64,000 bases of DNA. Source: Pseudomonadales bacterium. GTDB taxonomy: Bacteria > Pseudomonadota > Gammaproteobacteria > Pseudomonadales > Azotimanducaceae. The stretch spans positions 4,526,001 through 4,590,000 of the forward strand of contig WLWP01000001.1 in NCBI GenBank assembly GCA_012103505.1, read 5' to 3'. Made by a program: the position numbers and the translations under genes. Positions 16,206-24,912 of this stretch are shown here, in pieces; within the stretch, counting starts at the first letter, position 1, and every line of letters begins with the position of its first letter. The notes below the pieces were generated by a model, which did no database searches, was not told the origin of the DNA, and saw only the letters and a program-made list of their open reading frames with translations.

Positions 16206-17330
16206 TTAGTTGTTGGAGCGCCAAAGTCTTGGTGGTACGAATGAACCCTGCCAGATACCTACACGCAACGTTTGTGCTTGCCGCTGTTCTTCAGCGAACA
16301 GGTTCGAGCCGATGCCGATGCTCAACGCATGACCTTGCTCAATCATAATCCGTGACAAATTTTGCGGACGAAATCCGTCCAGGAACTCTTGTGGCCTCGT
16401 AGGACTGTTTTGGCCATCTATCTCACAAACTGCGAGCAAGCGGCGCTCGTTAACACTGACTAGTGGAAAACAAATCACCATCGTATCTTGTACTAGCTCT
16501 TGCAGCGCTTGGGTTGCCTGACGACCACAGGGATAGGCCTCGCCTTCGCGCGTATGACAAATTTGGTCACGCTCTACCGCGTCGATGCCGAATAGATTCA
16601 CCTCAACCCCGTTCATATACAGGGTCTCGGCGTCGATGGCGTTTGCATAAGCCGGGCCAAGCAGCTCGTCATCTTGTTCGGCCATGGCAAAGAATTGATC
16701 GGACTCGTTCGCGACGAAGGTCCCGAGGATAACAACACCGGCAAACACATGTCGCGGCCAGCCGACCTTCAACTTAACGCCGTGTAGCGTTCGGAGGATG
16801 GCTTGCAGTGGCGGGATTACGGAGCGTGCCCCGTAAACCATGACGCCTACGATTGCCACGAAATAGATGGTTAGTAATCCCGGGTCAAACTCGGCGAGAG
16901 TGGCACCGAGTTGAATCGCGCCTTCCCAGATGAGCGCGATGGCGTTGCCTAGGAAGACTGACCAGATAAATATGAAGACAGTTAGTCCAGAGAAGGGCGA
17001 CCAAGGATCGGCGTTCACCTTGTCGAAAACATGCAGCACGGGTGGATTAAGGTGGAATATGTCATGGACCATGGTGGATGTCAGTGTCGTGGTACCGATC
17101 ACGTAGCTGAGCATGTTGAGTCGATTTGAGACGAGCCAAAACGCAAACACTGCAAACGATAGGCTGGCAAGCGGGAGAATCGCTTTCGGGACTTGGTACT
17201 CGCCCAGAAAGATATGGTCCGCATAGGTATTGCCTTCAAGTTGCAGCAACCCCGCAAAAAATATGCTCAAAAAGAAGCCTAAGAAGCACAGCCAAAAAAT
17301 GTTGGACAACGCATCGATTGAGCGAACCAA
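16206..17330 (-). CDS. Polytopic membrane protein with C-terminal nuclease-like (SNase) domain
   Basis: 374 residues from TTG 17330. About six membrane helices occupy residues 10-220; the C-terminal part (about 240-370) matches the thermonuclease fold: LYMNGVEVNLFGIDAVERDQ, CGRQATQALQELV, then ERRLLAVCEIDG and LSRIMIEQGHAL. In active nucleases the first block reads R-L-x-G-I-D-A-P-E; here the arginine is Asn and the proline Val, so catalysis is doubtful. The frame stays open for 32 more codons to an ATT at 17426 with GGAG 7 nt before it, so the true N-terminus may be longer (Pro/Glu-rich). Confidence 0.68.
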   Translation of the reverse strand: MVRSIDALSNIFWLCFLGFFLSIFFAGLLQLEGNTYADHIFLGEYQVPKAILPLASLSFAVFAFWLVSNRLNMLSYVIGTTTLTSTMVHDIFHLNPPVLHVFDKVNADPWSPFSGLTVFIFIWSVFLGNAIALIWEGAIQLGATLAEFDPGLLTIYFVAIVGVMVYGARSVIPPLQAILRTLHGVKLKVGWPRHVFAGVVILGTFVANESDQFFAMAEQDDELLGPAYANAIDAETLYMNGVEVNLFGIDAVERDQICHTREGEAYPCGRQATQALQELVQDTMVICFPLVSVNERRLLAVCEIDGQNSPTRPQEFLDGFRPQNLSRIMIEQGHALSIGIGSNLFAEEQRQAQTLRVGIWQGSFVPPRLWRSNN

Positions 17331-17496
17331 GCTCGCGGCTTGAACAGATAGAGGATTGATCGGCGGGTGCTCCTCACGAGGAGGTTCGCCTGAGCCGTCG
17401 TTCGATTCTGTCGGGGTATCAGTAATCGGTTTTCTCCGTTTATCGGCAGAATGTTAACATCGCCAATCGCAAATTTTCTTAAACAAAGGTAGTCAT

Positions 17497-18534
17497 ATGA
17501 GACTTGGTATTATTTCAGGCTATTCCGGCCGCAAGATGAGTATTCCGATCGAGGCCGTCAAGGCGGCTGAAAGCATGGGCTATGAATCGATCTGGACGGC
17601 TGAGGCGTATGGCTCTGATGCAGTTACGCCAGCCGCTTGGATTCTTGCCCAAACCACCAAGATGAAAGTAGGCACCGCGATTATGCAGATGCCTGCCCGT
17701 ACACCTGCGATGACAGCGATGACGGCGATGAGCTTGGCAGAGCTTTCTGGGGGCCGTTTTATCGTTGGCCTGGGCGCTTCTGGCCCACAAGTGGTAGAGG
17801 GCTGGCACGGCGTGGCTTATGGCAAACCAGTCACGCGTCTTAAAGAATATGTGAAGATCATGAAGGACATATTCGCGCGCGAAGCGCCGCTGACCTTTGA
17901 AGGCAGTATGTACCAAATGCCTTATGCAGGACCCGGTGCAACTGGTTTGGGTAAGCCTTTGAAGAGTATTTTGCATTGCGAAGAAGATATCCCGATTTAT
18001 GCAGCAACCATCACTGATGCTGGTGTCGCCGCCGCGGCCGAAGTTGCTGATGGTTTCTTTCCTGTATGGATGGACCCCGAAAAGTACTCGGTGTTCCAAC
18101 CTGCTGTAGAAAAAGGACTTAATGCTGCGGAGGAAAAGTCTCTTCAGCAGTTCGATATCGCACCATTTGTCACAGTGGTTATGGGTGACAACGTCGAGGA
18201 ATGCATGATGCCTGTCCGGGGCAACATGGCGCTGTATATCGGTGGTATGGGTGCCAGGGATAAAAACTTCTATAACGATTATTGCAAACGGCTTGGTTTC
18301 GAAGACGAGGCCGTGAAGATCCAAGATCTTTACTTGGCCGGTCGAAAAGACGAAGCAATGGCTGCAGTGCCTGCTGAGTTGATTGATGCCTGCCATCTGG
18401 TTGGTCCGGCTGAGCGCATTCGAGAACGTCTGCAACGTTGGAAACAAGCTGACGCAAACGGCATAGTTTCAAACATGCTGCTTGGTTGCCAACAGGCGGA
18501 TGCTTTGGAAGTCGTGGCGAGCGAGATGCTATAG
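17497..18534 (+). CDS. LLM-class F420-dependent oxidoreductase (TIGR03559-like)
   Basis: 345 residues, single luciferase-like TIM barrel. It starts MRLGIISGYSGRKM and has YESIWTAEAYGSDAVTP, VGTAIMQMPARTP and GGRFIVGLGASGPQVVEGWHG, typical of actinobacterial Rv3520c-type F420 enzymes. The cofactor (F420 or FMN) and substrate are inferred only at family level. It is followed after 2 nt by a hexapeptide acyltransferase gene and then a phytanoyl-CoA dioxygenase gene, forming an operon-like trio. Confidence 0.85.
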   Translation: MRLGIISGYSGRKMSIPIEAVKAAESMGYESIWTAEAYGSDAVTPAAWILAQTTKMKVGTAIMQMPARTPAMTAMTAMSLAELSGGRFIVGLGASGPQVVEGWHGVAYGKPVTRLKEYVKIMKDIFAREAPLTFEGSMYQMPYAGPGATGLGKPLKSILHCEEDIPIYAATITDAGVAAAAEVADGFFPVWMDPEKYSVFQPAVEKGLNAAEEKSLQQFDIAPFVTVVMGDNVEECMMPVRGNMALYIGGMGARDKNFYNDYCKRLGFEDEAVKIQDLYLAGRKDEAMAAVPAELIDACHLVGPAERIRERLQRWKQADANGIVSNMLLGCQQADALEVVASEML

Positions 18535-18536
18535 CT

Positions 18537-19088
18537 GTGACTGATACGCTCGTCATCGTCGGCGACGATGGCATCTTGGCGCGGCAGGCCAGTGAAATCG
18601 CGCGTCTGCTCGGCCAGCCATTTTCGTTGTGCGACGAGGTGCCAAGGGAGGCTCAACGGATCTTCGTCGCAGTGGATGACGTAGATGCCCGAGAAGCGAT
18701 TATCGCGTCGCTTCCTCAGGCACGTCTCGCTAATTTAATTCATCCAAGGGCCTGGACTAGCCCGGATGCGGAGCTTGGAAAAAATGTCATGGTTGGTGCC
18801 AATGCCATCATCGGTATGAACGCGACAGTTGGTGACGGGGTCGTCGCAAATGCATTATCGAGTATCGAGCATGACAACGTGATAGGCGCACACACCTTTC
18901 TGGGTACGGGCGCAATTCTTTGTGGCAACGTGATTACTGGAGAACGAGTCTTCATCGGCGGTGGGGCTACGGTCAAACCGGGTACCTCCATCGGCGCTAG
19001 AACGACGCTTGGCACAGGTGCGGTCCTTGTGAAAGATGCTGATCCAGATAGCGTCTATGTCGGCAATCCAGCGCGGAGGCTTGGTTGA
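18537..19088 (+). CDS. NeuD-like hexapeptide-repeat acetyltransferase
   Basis: 184 residues from GTG 18537, 2 nt after the LLM stop. The N-terminal Rossmann-like PglD/NeuD domain starts TLVIVGDDGILARQ, and the left-handed beta-helix follows from about residue 75: IHPRAWTSPDAELGKNVMVG, NAIIGMNATVGDG, then GTGAILCGNVITGERVFIGG and GTGAVLVKDADPDSVYVGNP. Such enzymes acetylate sugars or aminosugars using acetyl-CoA. Here no sugar pathway is adjacent; the neighbours are an LLM oxidoreductase and a dioxygenase. The stop overlaps the next start (TTGA). Confidence 0.85.
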   Translation: MTDTLVIVGDDGILARQASEIARLLGQPFSLCDEVPREAQRIFVAVDDVDAREAIIASLPQARLANLIHPRAWTSPDAELGKNVMVGANAIIGMNATVGDGVVANALSSIEHDNVIGAHTFLGTGAILCGNVITGERVFIGGGATVKPGTSIGARTTLGTGAVLVKDADPDSVYVGNPARRLG

Positions 19089-19852
19089 CGGCATATACAA
19101 AGAGCGAAGATCTCGTTAGCGAGTTTGTTTCTCGTGGCATCGTGCTATTGCATCCTGATGCGCTCGAGATCGATCGAGACCTTCACAATCAAATCTACGA
19201 GAAAGAAAAAACGCTCTTTCGGGCTAAAGAGTACATCACCGCTGAAAATCTGCCGGAGATCTTGCAGGTGCTGCGCGCCCCGGGTCTGATGAGCGCGTGC
19301 AATACTTTGTTGGGTGAAGAATGGGCGATCGTTCCGTTTACACACAACACACCTTTTATCAGTGGTGCTTACGACCAACATTGGCACAAAGATGACAACG
19401 GGCCCTACAACGGGCGCAAGCCACGATATCACCAACCGGTTCAGCTAGAACTGCTGTATTACCCACAAGCCGTGACTGAAGAGATGGGCCCAACCGCGAC
19501 ATTACCTTTTTCCCAATACTGGACCTTCGATCACGAGGAAAACCACGACAATTTTGCTGGCGTTGACCATCTCGACTTCGGCTACCAGACCGAAGGCTGG
19601 GAGACCGTTGCAGTCAGTGGTAAGCGCTCAAACTATGCAGAAGATGAAATCAAGAATCGCCAAACTGCGCACGATGAGCGGATGCGTAAGGTGGTGGATG
19701 ATCTTGCTTGGCCATTGGTACACCCTTATGAGGCAGCACCACTTGAAGCGGGCACGGTACTGCTGTACTCGCACAACCTGTTTCACCGCGGTAATCACCG
19801 CCGTGATAGTTGGCAAACATGGCGAGACCACCCCCGGTTTATGTGGCGTTAG
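19085..19852 (+). CDS. Phytanoyl-CoA dioxygenase (PhyH) family protein, probably truncated
   Basis: 255 residues from TTG 19085, which overlaps the previous stop. A non-haem Fe(II)/2-oxoglutarate oxygenase: the iron ligands fit H101-x-D103 (QHWHKDDNGPY) and a distal histidine in LLYSHNLFHRGNHRR. It ends abruptly at HPRFMWR, whereas related proteins run on through a linker into HEAT repeats. The following frame (19819-20475) encodes exactly such HEAT repeats in another phase. I infer one ancestral gene with an internal deletion; the catalytic part itself is intact. Confidence 0.8.
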   Translation: MTAYTKSEDLVSEFVSRGIVLLHPDALEIDRDLHNQIYEKEKTLFRAKEYITAENLPEILQVLRAPGLMSACNTLLGEEWAIVPFTHNTPFISGAYDQHWHKDDNGPYNGRKPRYHQPVQLELLYYPQAVTEEMGPTATLPFSQYWTFDHEENHDNFAGVDHLDFGYQTEGWETVAVSGKRSNYAEDEIKNRQTAHDERMRKVVDDLAWPLVHPYEAAPLEAGTVLLYSHNLFHRGNHRRDSWQTWRDHPRFMWR

Positions 19853-20475
19853 CGAACAAGTGGGTGCGCAAAGCTGCAGTTTTTGGTTTGGGAACCACTG
19901 GTCAAACAACTGAAGAGGTACTTGTCTGTTTGACCGACCGCCTTTTAGGTGACGGGTCTACGTATGTCCGATCTGTCGCTGCCGATGCCATGGGCTCGTT
20001 TGTTAGACGCACGGCTCGGCCAAAGTTGATCGACGGTGTTGTCGCCGCACTCACGGCAAGTCTTGGCCAAGAAGAGAATCGGGAGAGCATGGATCGAGCG
20101 CAAGGCAGAAGCATTAAATTTGTGCGACCGACAGACGACTGCGATGTCTGCGAAGGGATCGGCATTTCCTTGGGTCACGAACGATACGAACCGGTTCGAT
20201 CGATCGTCCGAGAGAATGCACTTGTCTCTCTTGTGATTGCTGTCACCCAGCAGGTCGAGCTAACTGAATCGACCGCCACAGGCTTGACCGAACGTCTGCT
20301 TGAGGTGGCTGCGAAGGATGCAAACATGTTCGCTGCAGGACTCGCGATGGATGTGCTCTGTCGTTTCCTAGGCGTGCAGGATGCGCGCGTCCAAGCGCTA
20401 CTCAGTGATCAGCCGACGCTCTGCTTGCCGTCCTTATCGAGATCTGGGCTAACTGGTCCACTCCTGAAGCAGTGA
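19819..20475 (+). pseudogene. HEAT-repeat fragment, probable detached C-terminus of the PhyH protein
   Basis: About 218 residues in the +2 frame relative to the dioxygenase. From KWVRKAAVFGLGTTG (codons from about 19858) the helices follow a HEAT pattern (YVRSVAADAMGSFV, VRENALVSLVIAV, FAAGLAMDVLCRFLG), with a cysteine-containing insert CDVCEGIG. The start overlaps the dioxygenase 3' end, has no convincing ribosome site, and the first codons are shadow sequence. The 3' end overlaps the convergent phosphotransferase by 27 nt. If translated alone it would be a HEAT protein. Confidence 0.5.
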
Positions 20476-21498
20476 CCAACCGCGTTCTGATCTAGAGCGG
20501 CAGTGGTCTTTGTACTCGAGGGCTTTTTCGGAGCTCGCATTTCCGTCTAGACCTCGTTTGTAGACCCCTTGGATGATACCCGCAGATCGAAACATGTTGT
20601 AGATCACATAGAAGTGCCAATTCTCGATGCTATCTAGACCAGCATGTTTGCAGTATTCGGCGATGAACTCTTCCTCTCGCGGTATGCCGCTGGTGTTGAA
20701 ATCAACGCTGGTGAGACCGTCGTCTTCATAGGATTCCCCATGGTATTCCTGGCAGAGGTAGCCGAGATCCGCCAAGCCGTCGCCAAGGGTTGAGAGCTCC
20801 CAGTCTAGAACCGCGACGATGCGCGGTTCTGTCGGGTGAAGTAAGACATTTCCTAAACGATAGTCACCATGCACGATGACCGTTTTACCCTGTTCAGGGA
20901 TATTGTTAGGGAGCCAGTCGATCAAGTTGTCCATCGCAGGAATGTCTTCCGTTTTCGACGCGATGTATTGTTTCGTCCACCGGCCGATTTGACGCTCGAA
21001 ATAATTGCCTGGGCGCCCGAACTCTCCTAAGCCCACTGCTTGTGGGTCAACGGTATGCAGCTTTGCCATCACGCGTGCTAAGTCTAAATAGATGGCGCGT
21101 TGATCCTCTGGCGAATGCCCAGGTAGCGGGGTTTCCGTAAACAGGCGCCCTTCGACCATTTCCATGACATAGAACTTGGTCCCAATAATCGCGGTGTCTT
21201 CGCATAGGCAGTGCATCTTTGGCACTGGCACGTCGGTATCCCAAAGCGCGTCCATGACGCGATATTCACGATCAACTTGGTGCGCCGATGGTAGTAGCTC
21301 GCCGGGCGGTTGCTTGCGGAGCACGTAGTTTTGCTTTGGTGTCAGTAATTGGAACGTTGGGTTGGACTGACCGCCCTCGAACTGGCGCACGGTCATAGGA
21401 CCTACGAAGTCCAACACGTGTTGGGATAGGTATTGCGTAAGCGCAGCTTCGTCGAAACGATGTGCGTCTCTGACTTCGGTAATTTCGACGTCGCTCAT
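20449..21498 (-). CDS. Phosphotransferase of the ACAD10/APH type
   Basis: 349 residues from ATG 21498 (MSDVEITEV). Aminoglycoside-phosphotransferase/choline-kinase fold: FEGGQSNPTFQL nucleotide loop, KQPPGELLPSAH with the ATP-binding lysine region, catalytic loop HGDYRLGNVLL and metal-binding VLDWELSTLGDGLADL. This subgroup is typically encoded with acyl-CoA dehydrogenases and phosphorylates hydroxy-acids or hydroxyacyl-CoAs during degradation. An enoyl-CoA hydratase and an LLM enzyme are the next genes, which fits a lipid-catabolic role. Confidence 0.87.
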   Translation of the reverse strand: MSDVEITEVRDAHRFDEAALTQYLSQHVLDFVGPMTVRQFEGGQSNPTFQLLTPKQNYVLRKQPPGELLPSAHQVDREYRVMDALWDTDVPVPKMHCLCEDTAIIGTKFYVMEMVEGRLFTETPLPGHSPEDQRAIYLDLARVMAKLHTVDPQAVGLGEFGRPGNYFERQIGRWTKQYIASKTEDIPAMDNLIDWLPNNIPEQGKTVIVHGDYRLGNVLLHPTEPRIVAVLDWELSTLGDGLADLGYLCQEYHGESYEDDGLTSVDFNTSGIPREEEFIAEYCKHAGLDSIENWHFYVIYNMFRSAGIIQGVYKRGLDGNASSEKALEYKDHCRSRSERGWSLLQEWTS

Positions 21499-21604
21499 CG
21501 ATATCCTTCTTTTGTTGTTATTGGCGAGCGGCATAGCCTACCGCTTGATCTAGAGGGAGGCAAAATGCGACTCTAGCGGTTTACTTACCACTAGGGGAGA
21601 GAAA

Positions 21605-22606
21605 ATGGCACTTCAGAAACGCATTGCCGTTACGGTTCCAGCAGGACCACGAATTGAAGACACGATCGCACGTATTCAATGGGCAGAAGAGAATGGTATT
21701 CCTGACGCGTGGTTTAGTGACTCGGGAGCGCCGGATACGTTGACCCAAGTCGCAGCGGTTGCCCATCACACAACCAATATCCGGATTGGTGTAGCAGTGA
21801 CCCCGGTATACACACGCGCACCGTCCGTACTAGCGGCGTCCGCGAACGTGATTAGCCAAGTCCTCCCTGGTCGATTCATTATGGGTCTTGGCTCGTCGAG
21901 TCAGACCATTATGGGCCAGTGGAATGGCATTCCACTCGATAAGCCTCTGACTCGGGTGAAAGAGACGGCTCAATTAGTCAAAACGATGCTCACTGGCGAG
22001 AAGACGAGTTTCGACGGCGACACCTTGTTCAGTAAAGGTTATCGACAGGCGCCCGCGGAAAATCCACCACCAGTTTACGTCGGTTGTCTAAGACCGAAGA
22101 TGATTGAGATGGCCGCTGAAGTTGGCGATGGCGTGATCTTTAATCTTTGGCCCAAAGGCGCGCTCCCTAAAATGATGGAGGCGGTGCAACGCGGAGCTGA
22201 AAAGGCAGGTAAGGACTGGCAGGAAGTCGAAGTCGTGAACCGCGCCATGGTTTTGTGTACCGATGACAAAGAATATGGGCGCAATCTGTTTCGCGCGGCA
22301 TTCGGACCCTATTACGCGACACCGGTTTACAACAAATTCTTGGCCTGGGCAGGCTATGAAGATGCAGCGAATACTATTAATGAAGGTTGGGCGGCAAAAG
22401 ACCGAGAGAAAACCGGTGGTGCTCTGACTGATGAGCTGATCGATGAAATTGGCATCATTGGCAACGAAGAAGAGATTCAGGAACGTATCCAATCGGATGC
22501 AGACGGTGGAGTTCATACCCACATCATCGCGCCGTTGGCCGGTTCTCGCGAAGATCTAGATAGGACCTTCAATGCATTCACTGCTTCTAACTTTAAATTC
22601 AGCTAA
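21605..22606 (+). CDS. LLM-class F420-dependent oxidoreductase
   Basis: 333 residues. Luciferase-like barrel with RIAVTVPAGPRIEDTIARI, IRIGVAVTPVYTRAP and PGRFIMGLGSSSQTIMGQWN, plus PPPVYVGCLRPKMIEMAAEV in the second half. The cofactor is probably F420 by family, but FMN is possible. AGGGGAGAG precedes the ATG. Only 21 nt separate it from the enoyl-CoA hydratase, so the two are likely co-transcribed in a lipid or alicyclic acid pathway. Confidence 0.84.
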   Translation: MALQKRIAVTVPAGPRIEDTIARIQWAEENGIPDAWFSDSGAPDTLTQVAAVAHHTTNIRIGVAVTPVYTRAPSVLAASANVISQVLPGRFIMGLGSSSQTIMGQWNGIPLDKPLTRVKETAQLVKTMLTGEKTSFDGDTLFSKGYRQAPAENPPPVYVGCLRPKMIEMAAEVGDGVIFNLWPKGALPKMMEAVQRGAEKAGKDWQEVEVVNRAMVLCTDDKEYGRNLFRAAFGPYYATPVYNKFLAWAGYEDAANTINEGWAAKDREKTGGALTDELIDEIGIIGNEEEIQERIQSDADGGVHTHIIAPLAGSREDLDRTFNAFTASNFKFS

Positions 22607-22627
22607 CCGAGATAGGGGGTGACTGCT

Positions 22628-23461
22628 ATGGATTATCAAAAGATTATCGTCGACAACCCAGGTCCACACCTCAAACGGATAACGCTTAATCGGCCAGAGA
22701 AACGTAATCCACTGTCCAATGAATTGCGCACGGAGCTCTTTCACGCGTTAGAGACGGGTGATCAAGATCCTGAAGTGCGCGTCATGATCATCAGAGGTGC
22801 AGGACCGTGTTTCTCTGCTGGCTATGATTTGCAATCAAATGTCGCAGCAGATCAGCCTTTCTACACGGCCGGTGGGCTTGCTAACTGGCCACGCCATGTT
22901 GTCGAAGGCTTTTTCAAGATCTGGGATCTAGCAAAGCCCGTGATTGCGCAAGTCCACGGCTATTGTCTTGCTGGCGGTACGGAGCTCGCAACTGCATGTG
23001 ATCTAGTTTACGTCGCGGAAGATGCCAAGATTGGTTACCCGGTCGTCCGTTCGATCAGCCCACCTGATAATCAATTCTATCCTTGGGTAGTGGGGCTGCG
23101 GCGGGCTATGGAGATGATGCTAACCGGCGATCACATGAGTGGAATTGAGGCGGCAGAAAGCGGTTTTGCGAATCGCGCCTATGCTGAAGGCGATCTCGAG
23201 GATGAGGTTTTGCGTATCGCTGAGCGTGTTGCGATGACACCGACCGATTTGCAACAAATTAACAAACGGGCGGTGCATCGACAGATGGACGCGATGGGGA
23301 TCCGGGCAGGTATTCGGGCGGGGACGGAGATGCAACAGCTGGCAACCTATACCGAGACCACCCAAGCCCATCTAGCGGACATGCGCAAAGGCCTAACTCA
23401 AGCGCTCAGCAAGCGCGATGAAGCGTTCGGTGACTATCGAACTTCCGATAAAGACAAATAA
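22628..23461 (+). CDS. Enoyl-CoA hydratase/isomerase family protein
   Basis: 277 residues from ATG 22628 (GTG 22619 is upstream of the Shine-Dalgarno optimum). Crotonase fold: ITLNRPEKRNPLSN, first oxyanion loop GPCFSAGYDLQ and second loop GYCLAGGTELATACDLV, whose Glu matches a catalytic glutamate of hydratases. The usual second glutamate loop reads KIGYPVVRSISPPDNQF, so hydratase versus isomerase or hydrolase activity is uncertain. It acts on acyl-CoA thioesters in the cytoplasm. Confidence 0.87.
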   Translation: MDYQKIIVDNPGPHLKRITLNRPEKRNPLSNELRTELFHALETGDQDPEVRVMIIRGAGPCFSAGYDLQSNVAADQPFYTAGGLANWPRHVVEGFFKIWDLAKPVIAQVHGYCLAGGTELATACDLVYVAEDAKIGYPVVRSISPPDNQFYPWVVGLRRAMEMMLTGDHMSGIEAAESGFANRAYAEGDLEDEVLRIAERVAMTPTDLQQINKRAVHRQMDAMGIRAGIRAGTEMQQLATYTETTQAHLADMRKGLTQALSKRDEAFGDYRTSDKDK

Positions 23462-23496
23462 GTCCAGTCGGTAAAGAAGAATAACTAAGCTCGACA

Positions 23497-24912
23497 GTGA
23501 CCATCCTCATCACCTTGGTCGCATACCAAGTGGTGTTACTTGGTATTGGCTATTGGGCGCGATCTCGCGCGACAACTACTGACGGCTACTTCTTAGGTGA
23601 TCGAGGACTTGGACCCTGGGTCGCGAGTTTAAGCTACGCCGCAGGTTCGTCCTCCGCGTGGTCGATTCTTGGCGTAAGTGGGATCGCGTTTAGTGAGGGG
23701 CTCGGATCTTTTTGGCTCCTACCCGGTACGATTTCTGGCCACATCGTGGTGTGGTATGTCATAGCGCCATGGCTGCGCAAGGCCAGTCATGAGAAAGGCT
23801 GGCTCACGTTAACGGACTTGATAGTTGACGGCTTGTCACCAAGTCAGGCGAAGCTCTGTGCGCGAATCTCGGCAGTGATCGTTCTCTTTGCATTTACTTT
23901 CTATATCGCAGCCCAATTTCAAGGTGCAGCGAACACCTTTACGGCTGTTTTCGATTTCGACTTTCTTTCTGCCTTGTTGTTGGGTGCCGTGATTGTTGTG
24001 CTTTATACACTTTGGGGTGGTTTCTGGGCTGTCAGTTTGACCGATGCGCTTCAGGCCGTTCTGATGTTGGTCGCAGCCATCTTGCTACCCATCTTCGCGC
24101 TCGTAGAAGTTGGTGGCTTTTCAGTGCTACTCGATGCGGCCACAAACGATGGGTACTGGCACTGGTCTGGTGGCCATACAGGCTGGTTTGGCATCGGTTT
24201 CTTTATCGGAATGGTGAGTATTGGTTTTGGTCCCATTGGCCAACCACACCTACTGACTCGGGTCATGGCGATAGCTGATGGACGCAAGATCACACAAGCG
24301 CGGATCGTGGCCATCTCTTGGTTTACTGTCGTACTTGGTGGCATGTTTCTGCTAGGGGTTTGTGGTCATTTACTGGTAGTGGATCAGGTGGACAATGAGC
24401 AGATCTTCTTTGTCTTAGCAGCGGACTTGCTGCCAACAGTCGTAACAGGTGTCCTAATCGCCGCCGTGCTCTCAGCCATTATGTCGACGGCCGACAGTCA
24501 ACTTCTGGTCGCAGGATCTGCGTTACATCACGACTTGAAGCTAGATAAAAAAGCAAAAGATCCAGGCAAGAGCGCCCGCCTCGCGGTTGCCGTTGTTGCT
24601 GTGGCTGCAGTCGTTCTTGCTGTTTTACTCCCCGAGTCAATTTTCTCCCGCGTTCTTTTTGCCTGGACTGCCCTTGGCGCGGCGTTCGGCCCAATCGTAT
24701 TGATACGGTTTCTGAAGTGGTCAGTACGACCCGGCGCGGTGCCGATAGCCATGCTTGGCGGCTTTGGGTTGACCGTCGTTTTCTATTCGCTGCCAAACGG
24801 ACCCGGTGATGTTTGGGAGCGGGCTGTACCTTTTGTCACAGCCTTTGTCACACTTTGGCTTGCCCGCACGTCTACAGAGGAGAGTAATAACGGAAAGGAG
24901 TCGGCCTCATGA
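23497..24912 (+). CDS. Sodium:solute symporter (SSS family)
   Basis: 471 residues, about 13 membrane helices, GTG start. N-terminal GYWARSRATTTDGYFLGDRG and AAGSSSAWSILGVSGIA, and late AAVLSAIMSTADSQLLVAGS with the Na+-site Ser/Thr pair, match PutP-type symporters. It imports a solute with Na+; the substrate cannot be told. The stop overlaps the ATGATG of the next gene, so the transporter and the cytochrome-like protein are coupled, and both sit before the ECF sigma gene. Confidence 0.87.
   Translation: MTILITLVAYQVVLLGIGYWARSRATTTDGYFLGDRGLGPWVASLSYAAGSSSAWSILGVSGIAFSEGLGSFWLLPGTISGHIVVWYVIAPWLRKASHEKGWLTLTDLIVDGLSPSQAKLCARISAVIVLFAFTFYIAAQFQGAANTFTAVFDFDFLSALLLGAVIVVLYTLWGGFWAVSLTDALQAVLMLVAAILLPIFALVEVGGFSVLLDAATNDGYWHWSGGHTGWFGIGFFIGMVSIGFGPIGQPHLLTRVMAIADGRKITQARIVAISWFTVVLGGMFLLGVCGHLLVVDQVDNEQIFFVLAADLLPTVVTGVLIAAVLSAIMSTADSQLLVAGSALHHDLKLDKKAKDPGKSARLAVAVVAVAAVVLAVLLPESIFSRVLFAWTALGAAFGPIVLIRFLKWSVRPGAVPIAMLGGFGLTVVFYSLPNGPGDVWERAVPFVTAFVTLWLARTSTEESNNGKESAS

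Noticed and set aside
17515..18447. 310-residue minus-strand open frame opposite the LLM gene
   Set aside because: It lies wholly antisense to a gene with clear family motifs and has no ribosome site or recognisable domain. It is a coding-phase shadow.
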